From positions 996,001-1,060,000 of the forward strand of contig WPIO01000045.1 of the NCBI GenBank assembly GCA_009760855.2: a stretch of DNA of 64,000 bases, given 5' to 3'. The position numbers were made by a program, and so were the translations under genes. This document shows, piece by piece, positions 1-11,174 of this stretch. The notes beneath the pieces are model-generated. The model saw nothing but the letters and a program-made list of their open reading frames with translations. It made no database searches and was not told where the DNA came from. This stretch comes from Cristatella mucedo (Eukaryota; Bryozoa; Phylactolaemata; Cristatellidae). Position 1 is the stretch's first letter. Each line of letters begins with the position of its first letter.

Positions 1-320
1 TCGCATGCTCCCAAAGTCTGGAACTCACTCCCGACTTCCGCTACGACATCCCCTGACTTGACCACATTTAAAAAGAAATTAAATGCACATATTAATGACA
101 ACATTTAGTGGGTCCCTGTGATTCGTCCTTTATGTGCCTATTCGTGCTGACACTGTTGCATGCTGACCCTGGTGCATGTCACCCCTAACCATGTTATTCA
201 TGTTGTTTATCAAGCATGATACCACTCACCATTTGATCGAGTTTCTTTTGCAGCAAATGTAAAGCGCCTAGAAGGAGATCGAGTTCTCTGGGGATGCTTT
301 ATCAAGTGTATTATTATTAT
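1..320 (+). mobile_element. LINE family 1 (CR1/L2-like), 3' end
   Basis: This is the extreme C-terminus of the LINE ORF2 plus its 3' UTR. The first bases encode the conserved 'APKVWNSLP'-type stretch seen in the copies at 38.2 kb and 43.1 kb. The piece ends in the family's tail: GCGCCTAGAAGGAGATCG, then TCTCTGGGGATGC, then an ATT microsatellite. It is cut by the window edge, so its true 5' extent is unknown. Confidence 0.8.
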
Positions 321-334
321 GTGTTACCTTAGTG

Positions 335-935
335 ATAGTGGATGAACCAGTTTTGAGGATGAGGTCTTCTAACTTTAAGGCAGCATTAGGTTTGCTCATA
401 ACTATTAGGTTGGTCTTATCATCTTTTAGCTTCTGGAAGTTAGTGGCAATCTGAATCCAAGCACGAATGCCGTCGATGCAGGCTGAAAGCTAACCAAATA
501 ACTCGGGTACAGAGGAAGGCTTAGAAGGATCCAAATGTAGGTAGAGCTGAGTGTCGTCGGCATCGAAGTGAAAGCCAAGATTGTGTTTGGCGGTGACATC
601 GGCCAGAGGGAGAGTGTAAATAATGTAAGAATGGTACCTTAGACCAAACCCTGATGTGCAGTACTTTAAGGACTCCCTGCATGACCTACAGCCATTGTCA
701 GCTGTTTCTGGCATCTTATCTCTCCCCGGACACAAGACCTAACCCAGTTAACCACTGTGCCAATAATACCTAGGCCTGTCTTGATGCATTCCAGAAAGAG
801 CTGGTGGTCAATTGTGACAGATGCTGCTGAGAGTTCTAAGAGAACTAGCAGAGATGATCGTTAATCACAAGGCCACTGTAAATCCACAGTAGAGCAGTTT
901 CTTGGGAATGCTTAGCTCCAAATCCTTATAAGGAC
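335..935 (-). mobile_element. LINE family 1 reverse-transcriptase fragment
   Basis: On the minus strand this encodes a degraded reverse-transcriptase core. It includes the 'LPLADV' stretch and a catalytic box read as DADDTQLYL (YADDTQLYL in better copies) near 540-620. Upstream on the same strand is a DLSAA-like motif near 790-840. Stops and indels show it is dead. It lacks the 3' tail. Confidence 0.7.
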
Positions 936-2357
936 TGCTTTCGATTTGCGATAGCCGTGGCTGCCCGGTTGGCACCTTAAGCTTGTTGTGGCATAATGCT
1001 CTGCTGATCAACCGATGAAGGTGTGCATCTCAGCAGCACGGCTCAAGGCATTGCCTCGGCCTGTCGGACTCACTGGCCTTAGTGTGGGCGTGTTATCACC
1101 TGGTTCCGCCCCAGCTGACGTTCCGTCCACCCAACGGGCACGCTCCTTAAAAATTCACTTTCTGGCCGTGCGTCGGCCTGTACTCACGCTGTCCACTTTC
1201 TTGTCACCACGTTCTCCGGAGCAGCACGCACGACGGCTAGTACATCAGTGTGGACGCTCGCTCACTTGTGTTGCCTGTATGCGATACAATACAGCCGCTG
1301 CAACAGCTTGCTCGTGGGGTCTTTGCTCTTTGACACTCCCATCGTGCGCCGCGAGCCCCTACATTAGCACTGCATTCACTTGTACAGACCTTTTACGTAT
1401 GCCCACGGCTTGCTTCCATCTTGCGCAGCCTGAGTTGTTGCCGCTGCAACGTACTCTCGCAGCTGCCTGTTCGTACTCTCTCCGCTAGTCCAAGGATTCA
1501 ACATGGCTTCTGCTTCAGCCCCGGTTCTGCACGTGTCAGACCAGTCAGAAGCTGGGATTCTCTCGCTAGCCTGAGCCACTGCGTCAGCTTGCTGCTGCTA
1601 TTGATCGTGCAACTCCCGGCCCCAAGCACTAGAGCTAGGCTGTTCGTGGATTTGAGTCACTCGCAGGAGGCATTCCTCGACTGCCGGCCAACTGGGATGA
1701 TTGCTGCCAGAGCTGTGCAGCTGCTGTGGAAGTGAGGTTGAATAGTCCTAGGCTGCCCTTTTCTGTACACGGCAGCTTAGTAGCCGAGCGTGTCTTTTTT
1801 AGTCAGCAGTGGCTGAACCTCGAGCTCTCCCCCTGCCCTCCAAAACCCCTGCTCTAGGCTGGCCGCAGCCAGTCAGCGCGCCTCGCTCACGCGAGCACAT
1901 CGTCGTTCGTTTGTCTTGCTTCGACTGTGCACTTACTGCGTTTATTCTTCGTGGCATGTTGTGTGTGGCACGTTGTGTTGTGTGTGGTAGGGAGAGCAGC
2001 TTGATTGCAGCAGGCAAGCGCTCCAACGTCAGAGCCGCAGTACGGCCTCGGCTCTGGTGAGAGTCGCTCACCGCTGATGAGAGGACGTGTGACGATAGCT
2101 CTTAGGCTTTCTTAAGAGCTCCCATGATCAGCCAGTCGTTGCCACCGCCGCCGCTGTGCAGGGTCGTGCCCCGGCTCACAGGGTTGCCGCCGCGCATCAG
2201 CTGCCTGTCTCGACAGCTCTAGCATGACTGCGCAGTCGGCATGATCGAGGCGGCAGCAGCACGCCTGGCTCCTCCGGTCACCTCGGAGCGGCAGCTCATG
2301 GCCGCGAGCACTCGTTCCTAAACGCTGCCGTGATCCTCATTTTGCAAGTGCTCCCGC
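936..2357. other. no gene recognised; GC-rich unique sequence
   Basis: Open frames occur here (for example 1015-1488 +), but none shows a known domain or conserved motif. The 5' leucine-rich-repeat exons of the sds22 gene would be expected upstream of 2.8 kb on this strand. I read the interval for LRR patterns and found none. Confidence 0.4.
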
Positions 2358-2540
2358 ATTGAGCCGTAATGGCTCACTAGGTAAGATGGTTGCTTTTCAC
2401 GACCTAGGACCCGAGGTCGTGGGTTCGAATCCTGATGTGGGTGATCCTTTATTGCCGCTGCAAGTGGTGGTGATAGCCGTCAAGGCTCTTCTGTCGCTAT
2501 ACAAAAAGAGGCTGTTAAATCAGCTTGTATTTTTTTTTCC
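2358..2540 (+). mobile_element. tRNA-derived SINE, family B
   Basis: The head has a box-A-like start (TAATGGCTCACTAGGTAAG) and a clear box B (GAGGTCGTGGGTTCGAATCC). The body is GGGTGATCCTTTATTGCCGC, then AAGGCTCTTCTGTCGCTATAC, ending in a T-rich stretch. Related copies lie at 18.96, 35.2, 47.9 and 62.9 kb. Confidence 0.8.
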
Positions 2541-2795
2541 TTCCCGGCCCGCCTAGGGCGCCAGTAATGAGGGCTTCACTCTGATGCATTCGCATCTCTT
2601 CGGTCGATCTGCCTGCAGTGGCGGCAGCCTGAAGACCCCTCTGCTCCTGCCTCGTGGTCGCTGTCACTGCTTCGCTCCTGCGAATGTGGCTTCGTTCCTC
2701 ATCGTCGTCGCCAGACCTACCGCTGTTTGATTGAGCGTCGCAGCACCGAGGCGTGCGGCCTCATCTTGTCGAGGCTCTTGCTTCGTTTTGCACAG

Positions 2796-2912
2796 ATTCT
2801 GGAGCACCTGGAGACCCTGGTCAACCTGCGAGAGCTGTACATCGGCAAGAACAAGATCGCCAAGCTGCAGGGCCTCGACAGGCTGCAGCAGCTGCGACTG
2901 TTGAGCGCTCAG
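2796..2912 (+). CDS. PPP1R7: PPP1R7 exon (LRR)
   Basis: This internal exon of 117 bases is in phase 0. The acceptor is TTTTGCACAG and the donor CTCAG|GTAGTA. It encodes one and a half LRRs beginning ILEHLETLVNLRELYIGKN. Confidence 0.9.
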
Positions 2913-5900
2913 GTAGTATGCTATGCCCCGTGCGCCGCCGAGTGCGAGCACCGCCACTTTCACGGGCTGAAATGCGGGCGGGCGGCTCGCCGGCTTGCAT
3001 CACGCCCCTGCTCTCTCCGCGTTCCTGCCCTGCCCCATCCTGGCATTAGTGCCCAGCCCCCCCCCCGTGCTGGGCGTTCTCGGGCGTCGACCTTGCATTC
3101 CACCCTCCAAGACTGTTGTGCCACAGAGTAACCGGATCCTGGTGCTGGAGGGTCTTGAAAGTCAGTCTCAGCTAGAGCAGCTGTACGTCAGCAATAACGG
3201 CATCGAGAGGATCGAGAACCTCGGAGCGCTGGTGAGCTCTCGCATGTGCGCGCGCGCGAGAGCGAGTCTCGGAGCCTCGGATGTCATTTCGGCCTGCCAC
3301 AGCGCACACACTATTTGCGTCGGCCTCCGATCGGCATCGAGAGCTGAGTGGCGCCGCCTGCTGCTGCTGCTGCCGTCCGCTGCTGTTTTGCATCCGCACT
3401 CGCTCGCATTGCCGCATCATCGTCGTCGCATCATTCGCCGCTTGCTCGCAGACGATGCTGGGCACGCTCGACCTGTCGAGCAACAAGATAGCGCGCATCG
3501 AGAACGTCGCTCACCTCAGTCGGCTGGAGGAGTTCTGGGTGAGCAGATGTCAGAGCCATGGCAGCCACTGCTGCTCTGCAGAATGCATTTTTGCAGCGCT
3601 GCCCGAGCCATTGGAGCCCATGCTTGCATTGCTCTGCAGGCTTTTTTTTATATAAAATGCACACACCGCGTTATTGTCTATATAGTTTCAGTCGGTTTCT
3701 GGCAATCTAGCTGTGAGTTCTGTCTGACTTAATGCAACATGATATGCATTCCTTTCGGCAACGCTAGCTGAGAGCGCCATCTTGGCAGGCAGGGTAGCAT
3801 CAAAGTGCTGCCAAATGACAATGACAATATCTATGGCTGTAACGTCCTGGCTGATTCAGCCGGTAGATCGCTCGCTCTGTCGAACCTAGAGCCGTGACTT
3901 ACTGAGACGAAGAGAATATATTCCTTGGTTGCAATTTCATTATTCTAGAGAATGACTGAGTGCCGTCCTCCAGTGAGAATCAGGTGCCGAAAATGCGTGG
4001 GTTACCAGCCTTACGACAAGGATCGCGATGTCGGGACGCTGTCTGTCTGCTGCACTCAACTCGGGGGGGGGGGCTTCAAGGCCTCGTCTTAAAGATGTAT
4101 ACGTCAGGGTCTTAAAGATGTATACGTGAGCGCTACTACTACCCGAATACTAGCGCTACTACTGTAATGTGCGCTCATGCACACATCCTTAGAGCATTGA
4201 CGTCAATGAGCAGCTGTTATCCGTGGAGCATCTACAGTATGGGGTACCCTTGGGATCTGCTTATTAGCTTCTTTTTGGAATCCACACTCTCCCTCTTGCC
4301 GATGTAATCGTCAATCATACTTGGCGCCAGCATTTTATGCAGACGACACAGGGGTGGACCCGTGCTGCTATCTTACCAACATTTCCACTTGCATGTTAGC
4401 AATCACTCTTATAAAATTGAATGACTATATGATCAACTAACTAGTTATGGGCAAACCTAGTGTTGCCCAGAAATTTGTTAACCTAATCGAGCCTATTTGA
4501 ACTACTCAGCCTATGCAGTGAATCACCTCTCATCTGACTCTTGTCGTTTAATTGTGCCTCAACCATACTCAAATCCTTTGGAGATCATAACTTTAGTTCG
4601 TATGTTCCCAATGCTGAGAAGCCACTCCCAACTGAAGTCGAGGCATCAGCTGACACGGCGACATTCCTTGAAAAGAAGGCTAGAAAAATAGCTCACCGAT
4701 TCCTCACATTACAGCATTGGCCTGGTCCATGCGCATTGCCCTAAATGTGCTTATGTGTGCTGACGTTTTGCAAATATCACTTAACTAGTTGACTTGCTTC
4801 CTTTCCAACATATGTGAAGTGCCTATAAGGAGATCTTGTTATCTTAATGTGCTATAGAAATTCTAATTATTATTGTTATAATAAATGACCGAATGTTGTT
4901 TACCGTAGGATTGAGTGCAGAAGCACTGTGTGAGTAAATATTCGTGTGCAAGCTAATAGGGCATTCACTCATGTGACCTGTGAAGCTGGATAGTGTGACT
5001 GGTGGCTGGTTAGGGCTTGGAATTCTTTTTCTCGGTGTTTTAGTACATGCAGCAGGCAAATCCAACTAAGGGCTCCGAGTAGTACGCCGAGCTGGTTTGG
5101 TCCAGCAGTTAAGGTGCTCGCCCCGACCAAGGCCTGGCTGAGGTCGTGGGCTCGAGCCCCGAGGCATGTGCTGCACCTGAATAGAGATTAAGTTATCCTG
5201 GTTATCTTTTATTATACAAATGAATTACATTTTTTTAAGGGCTCCGGAGTGGGGCGTCGAGGCAAATCTTGGAGCAACGGCAACGATTTTGGAGACCAGC
5301 CTAAATCAGAACGATGTATTTACATGGCTCACTACGATGTATTTACATGGCTGCCCAGTCAGCCCTAGAGCTCAGCTTGTGGCACGGACGCTTTGCCTTT
5401 GGTGCTGAAGGCTGGTTAAATCTCCCCAAGCTGGCCAATGTGAAAGGAAAAGCGCAGCCGTAGCCTAGAGGCAGTAATCAGACATAGTTTACACCCAGTT
5501 AGGTGTTTGCAATGTCAGACATTATGGTAAAGGGGTTGCTGTTGGTAGTACTATATACCTGTGAATTGTTTTAAGAGACATAGTGCGGTTAGCTTATGCA
5601 GTGCCTTGCAACCTACTCAATGCATGCAGACGTTACGTGCAGGTGTTGAGTGAGCATGTTTGCTTAAAAATGCTTGGCCACCTGATTTTGTCACTGGTCC
5701 TCAATAGCAGCCAATGCAGTTGCCGATTCCTAATTTCTGATGGTAACGGCATCGCTACTATCTGCAGAATGTCTCATAAAAAAAATTGGAAGCATCTCTG
5801 AGTTGTTGCTGATCGTGCATGTTGGCATTTCAGTTCAACGACAACCAGATGGATAACTGGGGCGACCTCGACCAGCTGCGCTCTATGCAGCATTTGCAGA

Positions 5901-6049
5901 CAGTGTACCTCGAGCGAAACCCAATATGGATGGAGGCCACCAGTGCAGCCGATGGGGCTACTCAGACGCGACCTAATCCTAACTACAGACGCAAGGTCAT
6001 CCTTGCTCTTCCTCAGATAAAGCAGCTAGATGCTACGTGTGTGCGGTAG
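2796..6049 (+). CDS. PPP1R7: sds22 / PPP1R7, C-terminal exons (partial gene)
   Basis: sds22 is a leucine-rich-repeat protein that binds the catalytic subunit of protein phosphatase 1 and controls its maturation and targeting in nucleus and cytoplasm. Four phase-0 exons join as 2796-2912, 3127-3231, 3452-3538 and 5834-6049, giving 174 residues. All junctions are AG|...|GT. The repeats read ELYIGKNKIAKLQGLDRL, QLYVSNNGIERIENLGAL and TLDLSSNKIARIENVAHL, followed by the LRR cap EEFWFNDNQMDNWGDLDQL, TVYLERNP and YRRKVILALPQIKQLDATCVR. These match the C-terminal third of the family (human ends in a similar LPSVRQIDATFVRF). An insertion of roughly a dozen residues sits between TVYLERNP and YRRKV. 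The N-terminal repeats are missing, so the gene starts upstream. Intron 3 (2.3 kb) holds LINE and SINE copies. The match is from memory of the family, not a search. Confidence 0.93.
3127..3231 (+). CDS. PPP1R7: PPP1R7 exon (LRR)
   Basis: This internal exon of 105 bases is in phase 0. The acceptor is TGTGCCACAG and the donor GCGCTG|GTGAGC. It encodes SNRILVLEGLESQSQLEQLY and VSNNGIERIENLGAL, a repeat and a half of LRR. Confidence 0.92.
3452..3538 (+). CDS. PPP1R7: PPP1R7 exon (LRR)
   Basis: This internal exon of 87 bases is in phase 0. The acceptor is TTGCTCGCAG and the donor TTCTGG|GTGAGC. It encodes TMLGTLDLSSNKIARIENV followed by AHLSRLEEFW, which is the start of the last repeat. Confidence 0.92.
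4088..4128. repeat. short direct repeat
   Basis: The unit GTCTTAAAGATGTATACGT occurs twice in tandem within PPP1R7 intron 3, separated by a few bases. Confidence 0.7.
4225..4880 (+). mobile_element. LINE family 1, degraded 3' half
   Basis: The piece carries 'TLPLADVI', then a YADD box (TTTTATGCAGACGACACAGG), then C-terminal and 3' UTR sequence. It ends in the family tail (AAGTGCCTATAAGGAGATC, then ATTATTATTG). It sits inside PPP1R7 intron 3 in the sense orientation and has many stops. Confidence 0.75.
5088..5230 (+). mobile_element. tRNA-derived SINE, family A
   Basis: The head reads TGGTTTGGTCCAGCAGTTAA (box A) and box B is GAGGTCGTGGGCTCGAGCCC. The 3' part, CACCTGAATAGAGATTAAG then ATACAAATGAATTAC, resembles the tail of LINE family 1. 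Copies lie at 45.6 (-), 46.7 (+), 52.9 (-) and 63.4 kb (+). Confidence 0.85.
5834..6049 (+). CDS. PPP1R7: PPP1R7 terminal exon (LRR cap)
   Basis: The terminal exon starts after TTGGCATTTCAG and ends at a TAG stop. It encodes the LRRCT-like cap, with NDNQMDNWGDLDQL, TVYLERNP and LPQIKQLDATCVR. The linker WMEATSAADGATQTRPNPN is longer than in the family members I remember. Confidence 0.93.
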   Translation, partial: FNDNQMDNWGDLDQLRSMQHLQTVYLERNPIWMEATSAADGATQTRPNPNYRRKVILALPQIKQLDATCVR

Positions 6050-6166
6050 CAGCCAGAACTGTTGCCCTTTCCGGTGTCGACGGGAAAATGGTGCATAAGG
6101 GCTGGCAGCTGTGCCTATAGGTTTTTATATTTATAATTGTGTGCGGTCTTGTTATCTCAGTTCACG

Positions 6167-6172
6167 AATAAA
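6167..6172 (+). terminator. PPP1R7: polyadenylation signal of PPP1R7
   Basis: AATAAA lies 118 bases after the stop codon, and a T-rich and CT-rich stretch follows, as expected of a cleavage region. Confidence 0.6.
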
Positions 6173-6644
6173 ATGCCGCGATCTGTTGACTCCATCTAGT
6201 CCTTTGATTTTCTCTTGCTGCCTCGTTCGCGTTTCGAGTCTCTTTATTTTCGCTCATTTTTTTAGATCGTTCTCATCGGCTTTCTATTTTGTGATTGCAA
6301 TCAGGGCTCTGATTTATCTCGCCATCCTCACTTTCTCTTTCTCACTCACTCCCTTACTCTCGCTTTCTTATATCTCTATCTCATCTCTCTTTATCTGTTG
6401 TATCTCTTTCTCTCGTCTGCCTGTCGATACCTCCGGCTTTCGGTTGCTTTTTCAGTTATAAGTTGGAGAAGGCCGTCCGTATTTGTACAGGTTGTCCTGT
6501 TACGAATAATTTGGTATTCAAATGCGTTGGTATTCGTTAGCACTGCAAGATAGCTACAGCTTGTGATGGCCTCGAATCATTTCATGCTGTTCTAGGAAGC
6601 TGTTTTGTATAGGAAAAGGAGCCCGGCCCTGACACGTTGGGTTC

Positions 6645-7505
6645 TAGGGCAATTCGGCGAAGGACAATTCGGAGTGGACATTTCAGAGCAGGATATTTAA
6701 AACATATCCATTTGAAATGTAAAGGATTTTTTTTATTAATCATGTTTAATAGAACTATAATACCGTATAAAGTAAAGTTTATTTAGCTTACTACAAAAAA
6801 GTCATAGCACATACCAGCAACTCTTGCACAAAATCACATTTTTAAAATGTTACCATTATACTAAATTGTAATCCATTAAATTAATGTTGTGACTACATCC
6901 GCGCAAGTAATCAATTAATGAACAATTTTTGAAATTTAACACAAGCGTGCGCAATCGACGATCCGGGTCTCGATATTTCTTTTTCCTCAGGAGGATCTTC
7001 ACTTATTGTGTAATTAAATGTCTTGGTTAATTGAAAGCGTCCAGGTTTCAAAACTATGTACTCACTTATTATGTAATTAAATGTCTTGGTTAATTGAAAG
7101 CGTCCAGGTTTCAAAGCTATGTACTCACTTATTGTGTAATTAAATGTCTTGGTTAATTGAAAGCGTCTAGGTTTCAAAGCTATGTACTCACTTATTGTGT
7201 AATTAAATGTCTTGGTTAATTGAAAGCGTCTAGGTTTCAAAGCTATGTACTCACTTATTGTGTAATTAAATGTCTTAGTTAATTGAAAGCGTCTAGGTTT
7301 CAAAACTATGTACTCACTTATTGTGTAATTAAATGTCTTGGTTAATTGAAAGCGTCTAGGTTTCAAAACTATGTACTCACTAATTGAAAGCGTGTTTATA
7401 CTGCGTTTCAAATATAAAAAATTAATACACTGCAAATTGTTCGCTCCGAATTACCCGTTTTTTGGTTCCGAATTGTCCTGCACCGAATTGTCCGGTTACC
7501 GACAC
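6645..7505. mobile_element. non-autonomous element with inverted ends
   Basis: The left end contains GGGCAATTCGGCGAAGGACAATTCGGA (shown here as overlapping CAATTCGG units, 6650-6680). The right end (7445-7500) contains the same motif inverted: TCCGAATTGTCC, then CACCGAATTGTCC. The inside is AT-rich and holds the 63-bp tandem array. No transposase frame is present. The ends look like a foldback or MITE-type element, but the family is not one I can name. Confidence 0.55.
6999..7410. repeat. 63-bp tandem repeat array
   Basis: There are six full units of exactly 63 bp starting at TCACTTATTGTG (6999, 7062 and so on), then a decayed partial unit ending near 7410. Units differ at only a few positions. 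Because 63 is a multiple of three, the array gives an open minus-strand frame (repeat of ISEYIVLKPRRFQLTKTFNYT); this is a by-product, not a gene. Confidence 0.92.
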
Positions 7506-7939
7506 GTTGCGACTTTCTGTTGGGCGTTGGAACTTGCCACTCCTTGCCGGCCTTACGTAATCCGCTTGCTATCTCACCATTTAGTATCCACATTTTTAGT
7601 GACTGTTTCTGGTCATCTTTCCAACTCGATACGGACCAAAGTTGGTAGTACGAAAACAGCTGTAGTTAGGGGAGTGTCAAGCAATCAAGTGGGCTGTGAT
7701 CTTAGTGATCTTACTATTTGATAAGATATGTGTGCCTAATAACGTTCTGCTATTGTCCTACAAAGGCATGCATGATTGGTACTGCTTCGGCTGCGGCCGA
7801 GGTTCGTGAGTAGGGGTTCTTGTGGTGGAAGCCCATTCGCAGCAAGAAGAACAGGTAGCCATTGCTGATTATTTACAGCATTGTTCCATGTCGTCCAGTG
7901 CTCTCCCTAGAGCACTGCTGTGAATCAATCTAATTAGTG

Positions 7940-9125
7940 GTCATAACGCTTACCGTTAGCGAATGGCTCTGTAATAAACCAACAATAATACGGCTACGAT
8001 TATTGCCGGTGCCCTAATCCTGTTAGCTTTGACCAAGACCTGGCTGAACTCGACCAACTGCCAGTCCCTTACACGGCAGCCTTCTCTTTCTTTCATATTC
8101 AAGCAACAAATCAAAACTGGTGGATGATCATTGTTTCTCATTTCATCCTCAATTTTAAAATCGTTGGCTGTCTCCGCCAAATAAACCTTCGAATCTCTTC
8201 AATAGCAACTCCAATTTTAGCAATTATCTCTAGCCCCCTCCGGTACCAAGTCTCCCGTGAAATTCCGTGTTTTCCAAAATGTCGCTTCTGTGTTCAAGAA
8301 ATCGTCTTGTCTTGGTTGATCTTGACAATTATTTCGACGACTTAACTGACGCCTTCAGCACCTAATTACGTGCATTGACTGATTTTCTTTCTCTTGTGGC
8401 TCATGACCCTACATTGGTCGCCTCGATGAAATATTCTCCCAAGATTGCATGCTGGCGTCTCCTATTATTACAAAATTCTGCACATCTGACAGCATGCGGA
8501 TCTCAGTCAGTAAGTATGTAGTTTGTAACCCCTTCGTAACCAGTAGCATATGTGAATCGCGAAATTGAGTCAGATGCTGTCTGAGCGAAAAGTTAATTCC
8601 TCAATCGTCGTGCTCAATCCTCAGTCCGACCTGTTTTCTCAGCTAGAACGACAAGTGACACTAGCCAAAATTCTGGATGAGTTTGTTCCAACTAGCTAGA
8701 TCGTGAGACTCTCCCATCAACTGGCCAACGAGGGCTACAATAAATATTTACCGAACGTCCTAGTGAAGGCTGCAGTCACAATAAAAAATGCTGATGACCA
8801 TCAACCTTCTCCTTAACCGTTCTCAGGTAAGCAAGCACCTTACCTCTTGATCCGCATTGCGATCTAGCCGATTACTTAACTAGCTTCTTAGTCAGCCAGA
8901 TAGGTACGATGACGGGATCCATCACCAAGGTAGCATCTCTCGGACTCTTCTCCCTCGATTCCCTGCAGCACCTCAACGTCCACATTCAAGCCTGCCATCA
9001 ATGACCTCACCTCGAAGTTTATCTCACAGTCTACGGAAGACTAATAGCCGCCTCAATCTTATTACCACAATTCCCCTTCTGCAATGCATCAATTTGCGGC
9101 TAACCTGAATAAATAACTTAACAAA
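7940..9125 (+). mobile_element. LINE family 1, old copy, part 1
   Basis: From about 8560 the sequence matches the linker between endonuclease and reverse transcriptase of the copy at 36.4 kb (for example ATGCTGATGACCATCAACCTTCTCCTTAACCG-like text near 8785-8820, and the 'DLADYLTSFLVSQI' stretch near 8860). The earlier part is probably the endonuclease end. It is heavily mutated. It continues at 9745 after an inserted block. Confidence 0.6.
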
Positions 9126-9745
9126 TGTTGTATTTTGTATTTTCGTTTAATTGATGACTGCTCCTGGTCGTTGTACGAGTGGGCTGTGACACTCGATGCG
9201 GTATTCGATCGGGACGTGCTAGTGGTGATTGTTGTGACAAAGGGCACTCCGGTGGGCGAGAGGGGCGATGAGATTCGCGCTTCCCCCTCCGTGAGTGGTG
9301 AAATAAACTGGCGGTGTTGCTCGTCGGCTTGCATTTCGTGCTGTTTGCGACGATAACTCAAGCTACAAATATGTCCTTAGACCCTGGCCTTGTACCTTGC
9401 GTAATTAAAAAATGGCAGTTGGTAGTGTTGTATGGCAGTGTCTCCGGCGGCGGCTGTTCTTGTGGAGTCTCACGGAGACATGAGCGGCCCGGCGAACGTG
9501 AGCGGTAGACGAGACTCTCTCTTTATTCCCTCAGCGGGTACATATACGAGCCCACTGACCCACCACAGATAAGAGAGTGCATCTGTGGTGGGCCATATGC
9601 TTACATCAAAGGCCGGGCGCTGCACCGAGTCAATTGCAGAACCACTTGCTGCAGGTGGGGCATACATTAGTGGCCGAGGCTGCTGTGCTAATTGCCATAG
9701 CAGAAGCAGCAGGCTCACACAACGGTAGGCCACTGATTACAAGGT
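9126..9745 (-). mobile_element. LTR-retroelement-like fossil inserted in the LINE
   Basis: The block separates two adjacent parts of one LINE copy, so it came later than that LINE. On the minus strand its first part looks like an LTR: it starts near TGTGTTACC at about 9745, has a GGAATAAAGAGAG polyadenylation-type stretch near 9515-9530 and ends near GGAGACA at about 9438. A leader-like stretch and the start of a serine/threonine-rich frame follow. It is a truncated, inactive remnant. The family is uncertain; a Gypsy-type element is possible. Confidence 0.35.
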
Positions 9746-10165
9746 AACACAACCTAGGAGAACATTGAAAACTATTGCCAAGTGTCCCTACAGAACCGAT
9801 ATTGTACCGAGTTGCAGCAGACCAACCAAACTCGTAAATAGAAAGTTCAAACCACGAAAGTAACTTTCAGTCATTTTTACAGCTAATCGCTCCTCATAGC
9901 ACTGTCGTTGGTGTATAACGACATTGTTAGAACCGACGTAGACAGAGTCTCTCAGCTGGTTTTGATCGATCTTTCGGCAGCGTTGGAGACCATTGATCAC
10001 TAAGCCCTTCCCGAGCGCGTTTTACCTCGCCTGGGCATCGCTGGCACGGCACTGCAAAAGTTAAGGTCCGATCTCAATGCGAGATTCCAAACCATTGATG
10101 TGAATAGGAAGCAGTCATTTGAGGGCAGAAAAAGTACTTGGGTACCTCTAGCGCTGTAACGAACG
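9746..10165 (+). mobile_element. LINE family 1, old copy, part 2 (reverse transcriptase)
   Basis: The copy resumes with text matching 'LDQENLSNYRPVSLL'. It then passes the conserved block where better copies encode DLSA.FDTINH; here it reads GATCTTTCGGCAGCGTTGG followed by CCTGGGCATCGCTGGCACGG. Many indels are present. Confidence 0.65.
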
Positions 10166-10836
10166 GCACAATTACGAGCCATGGGATTGCGGCATAGATC
10201 TATCAGGACGTGTAACACATATCCGTCAGTAACTCCATAAAGCCATACATACTAAGTTGGTATTACGCAGGACAGTCTTCAATAACTCAGTTAAAGCCTA
10301 AGCGGCTTTCGGTACTCGTCAGGTAGCCACCCAACTTTGCGTCTCGAAACAAAGAGAAATGCATAAGCATAGCTGAGTAAGAAGGGCAGTCGAGGAAGTG
10401 AGTAACATGGACGCAGCAGCTCAGGATAGCGGGAAAGGATTTCCCATAGTCGGCAGCAGGAGAATAGATGGCGTGGCGTAAGTATTGTGGAAGTGGGTTC
10501 CGCAGTGTAGAACATACTGAGCAAAAGCTTCCGTCGAAACTTGTCTTTTAGCGTAGGAACAGAACCGCTAATTTATAGTCAGTAGAGGACCAGAGGACTC
10601 GAGGAGGTGGAAACTGGTTCGGAAGTTCAGCTCGGTATGGAAAAGCTAGCCCGTGTGGGGCCTTGTGGGTCAGCGAAAGAGTTTTGCTCAGCTGCTATCA
10701 ACCGTACTTCATAGAAGCTCCGTCAGCGAACAAGACAGGCTGCTAAACCTCAGGGACTTGTTAATTACGTGGCCACCGAACGCCTGTTTTTAACAGTGCA
10801 GTTCGTGTAACAGTGTATCCATGCGAAGGCCATCAA
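10166..10836. other. no gene recognised
   Basis: Unique-looking sequence with only short open frames. Nothing is supported here. Confidence 0.4.
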
Positions 10837-11152
10837 ACACTGCCGTTTGCTTACTCCCAGTTAAAACCTTGCGACTAGACTAGGCCATGTCATGAGCACG
10901 TATTAATTTTTACTAAAGAATGAAAGGCTTACTCTCTGCGACTCTAGACAAATTAAAGGCGTCGGATGAGGGGGGGAGGGGGGAGGCTGCAGCCAGCCAC
11001 CGTTTCAGTCGAAAGCAAAGCGTGCCTGGCGGAAAAAGCTTCCGATGTTGTTGTTGCTGATCGTTCAGCAGAAGTGACAACGTAGTCGCCCTTCCATTGC
11101 GTTCTACGTGAATGCGAATGAGTGAAGCATCTGCTGACCACAATGAGCTTTT

Positions 11153-11174
11153 GCTAGCTAGCTAGCTAGCTAGC
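11153..11174. repeat. (GCTA)n block, self-palindromic
   Basis: Five and a half units of GCTA. The same block is at 14730-14751 in the right arm. Confidence 0.95.

Noticed and set aside
6111-6461. 116-codon frame after PPP1R7
   Set aside because: Pyrimidine-rich 3' flank giving a Ser/Leu/Phe frame. It overlaps the polyadenylation signal.
6999-7410. CRISPR-like array
   Set aside because: The 63-bp units are contiguous with no unique spacers, and the genome is eukaryotic.
6911-7435. A 174-codon minus-strand frame with a 21-residue repeat
   Set aside because: It is the translation of the 63-bp tandem array. The unit length is a multiple of three, so stops are avoided by chance.
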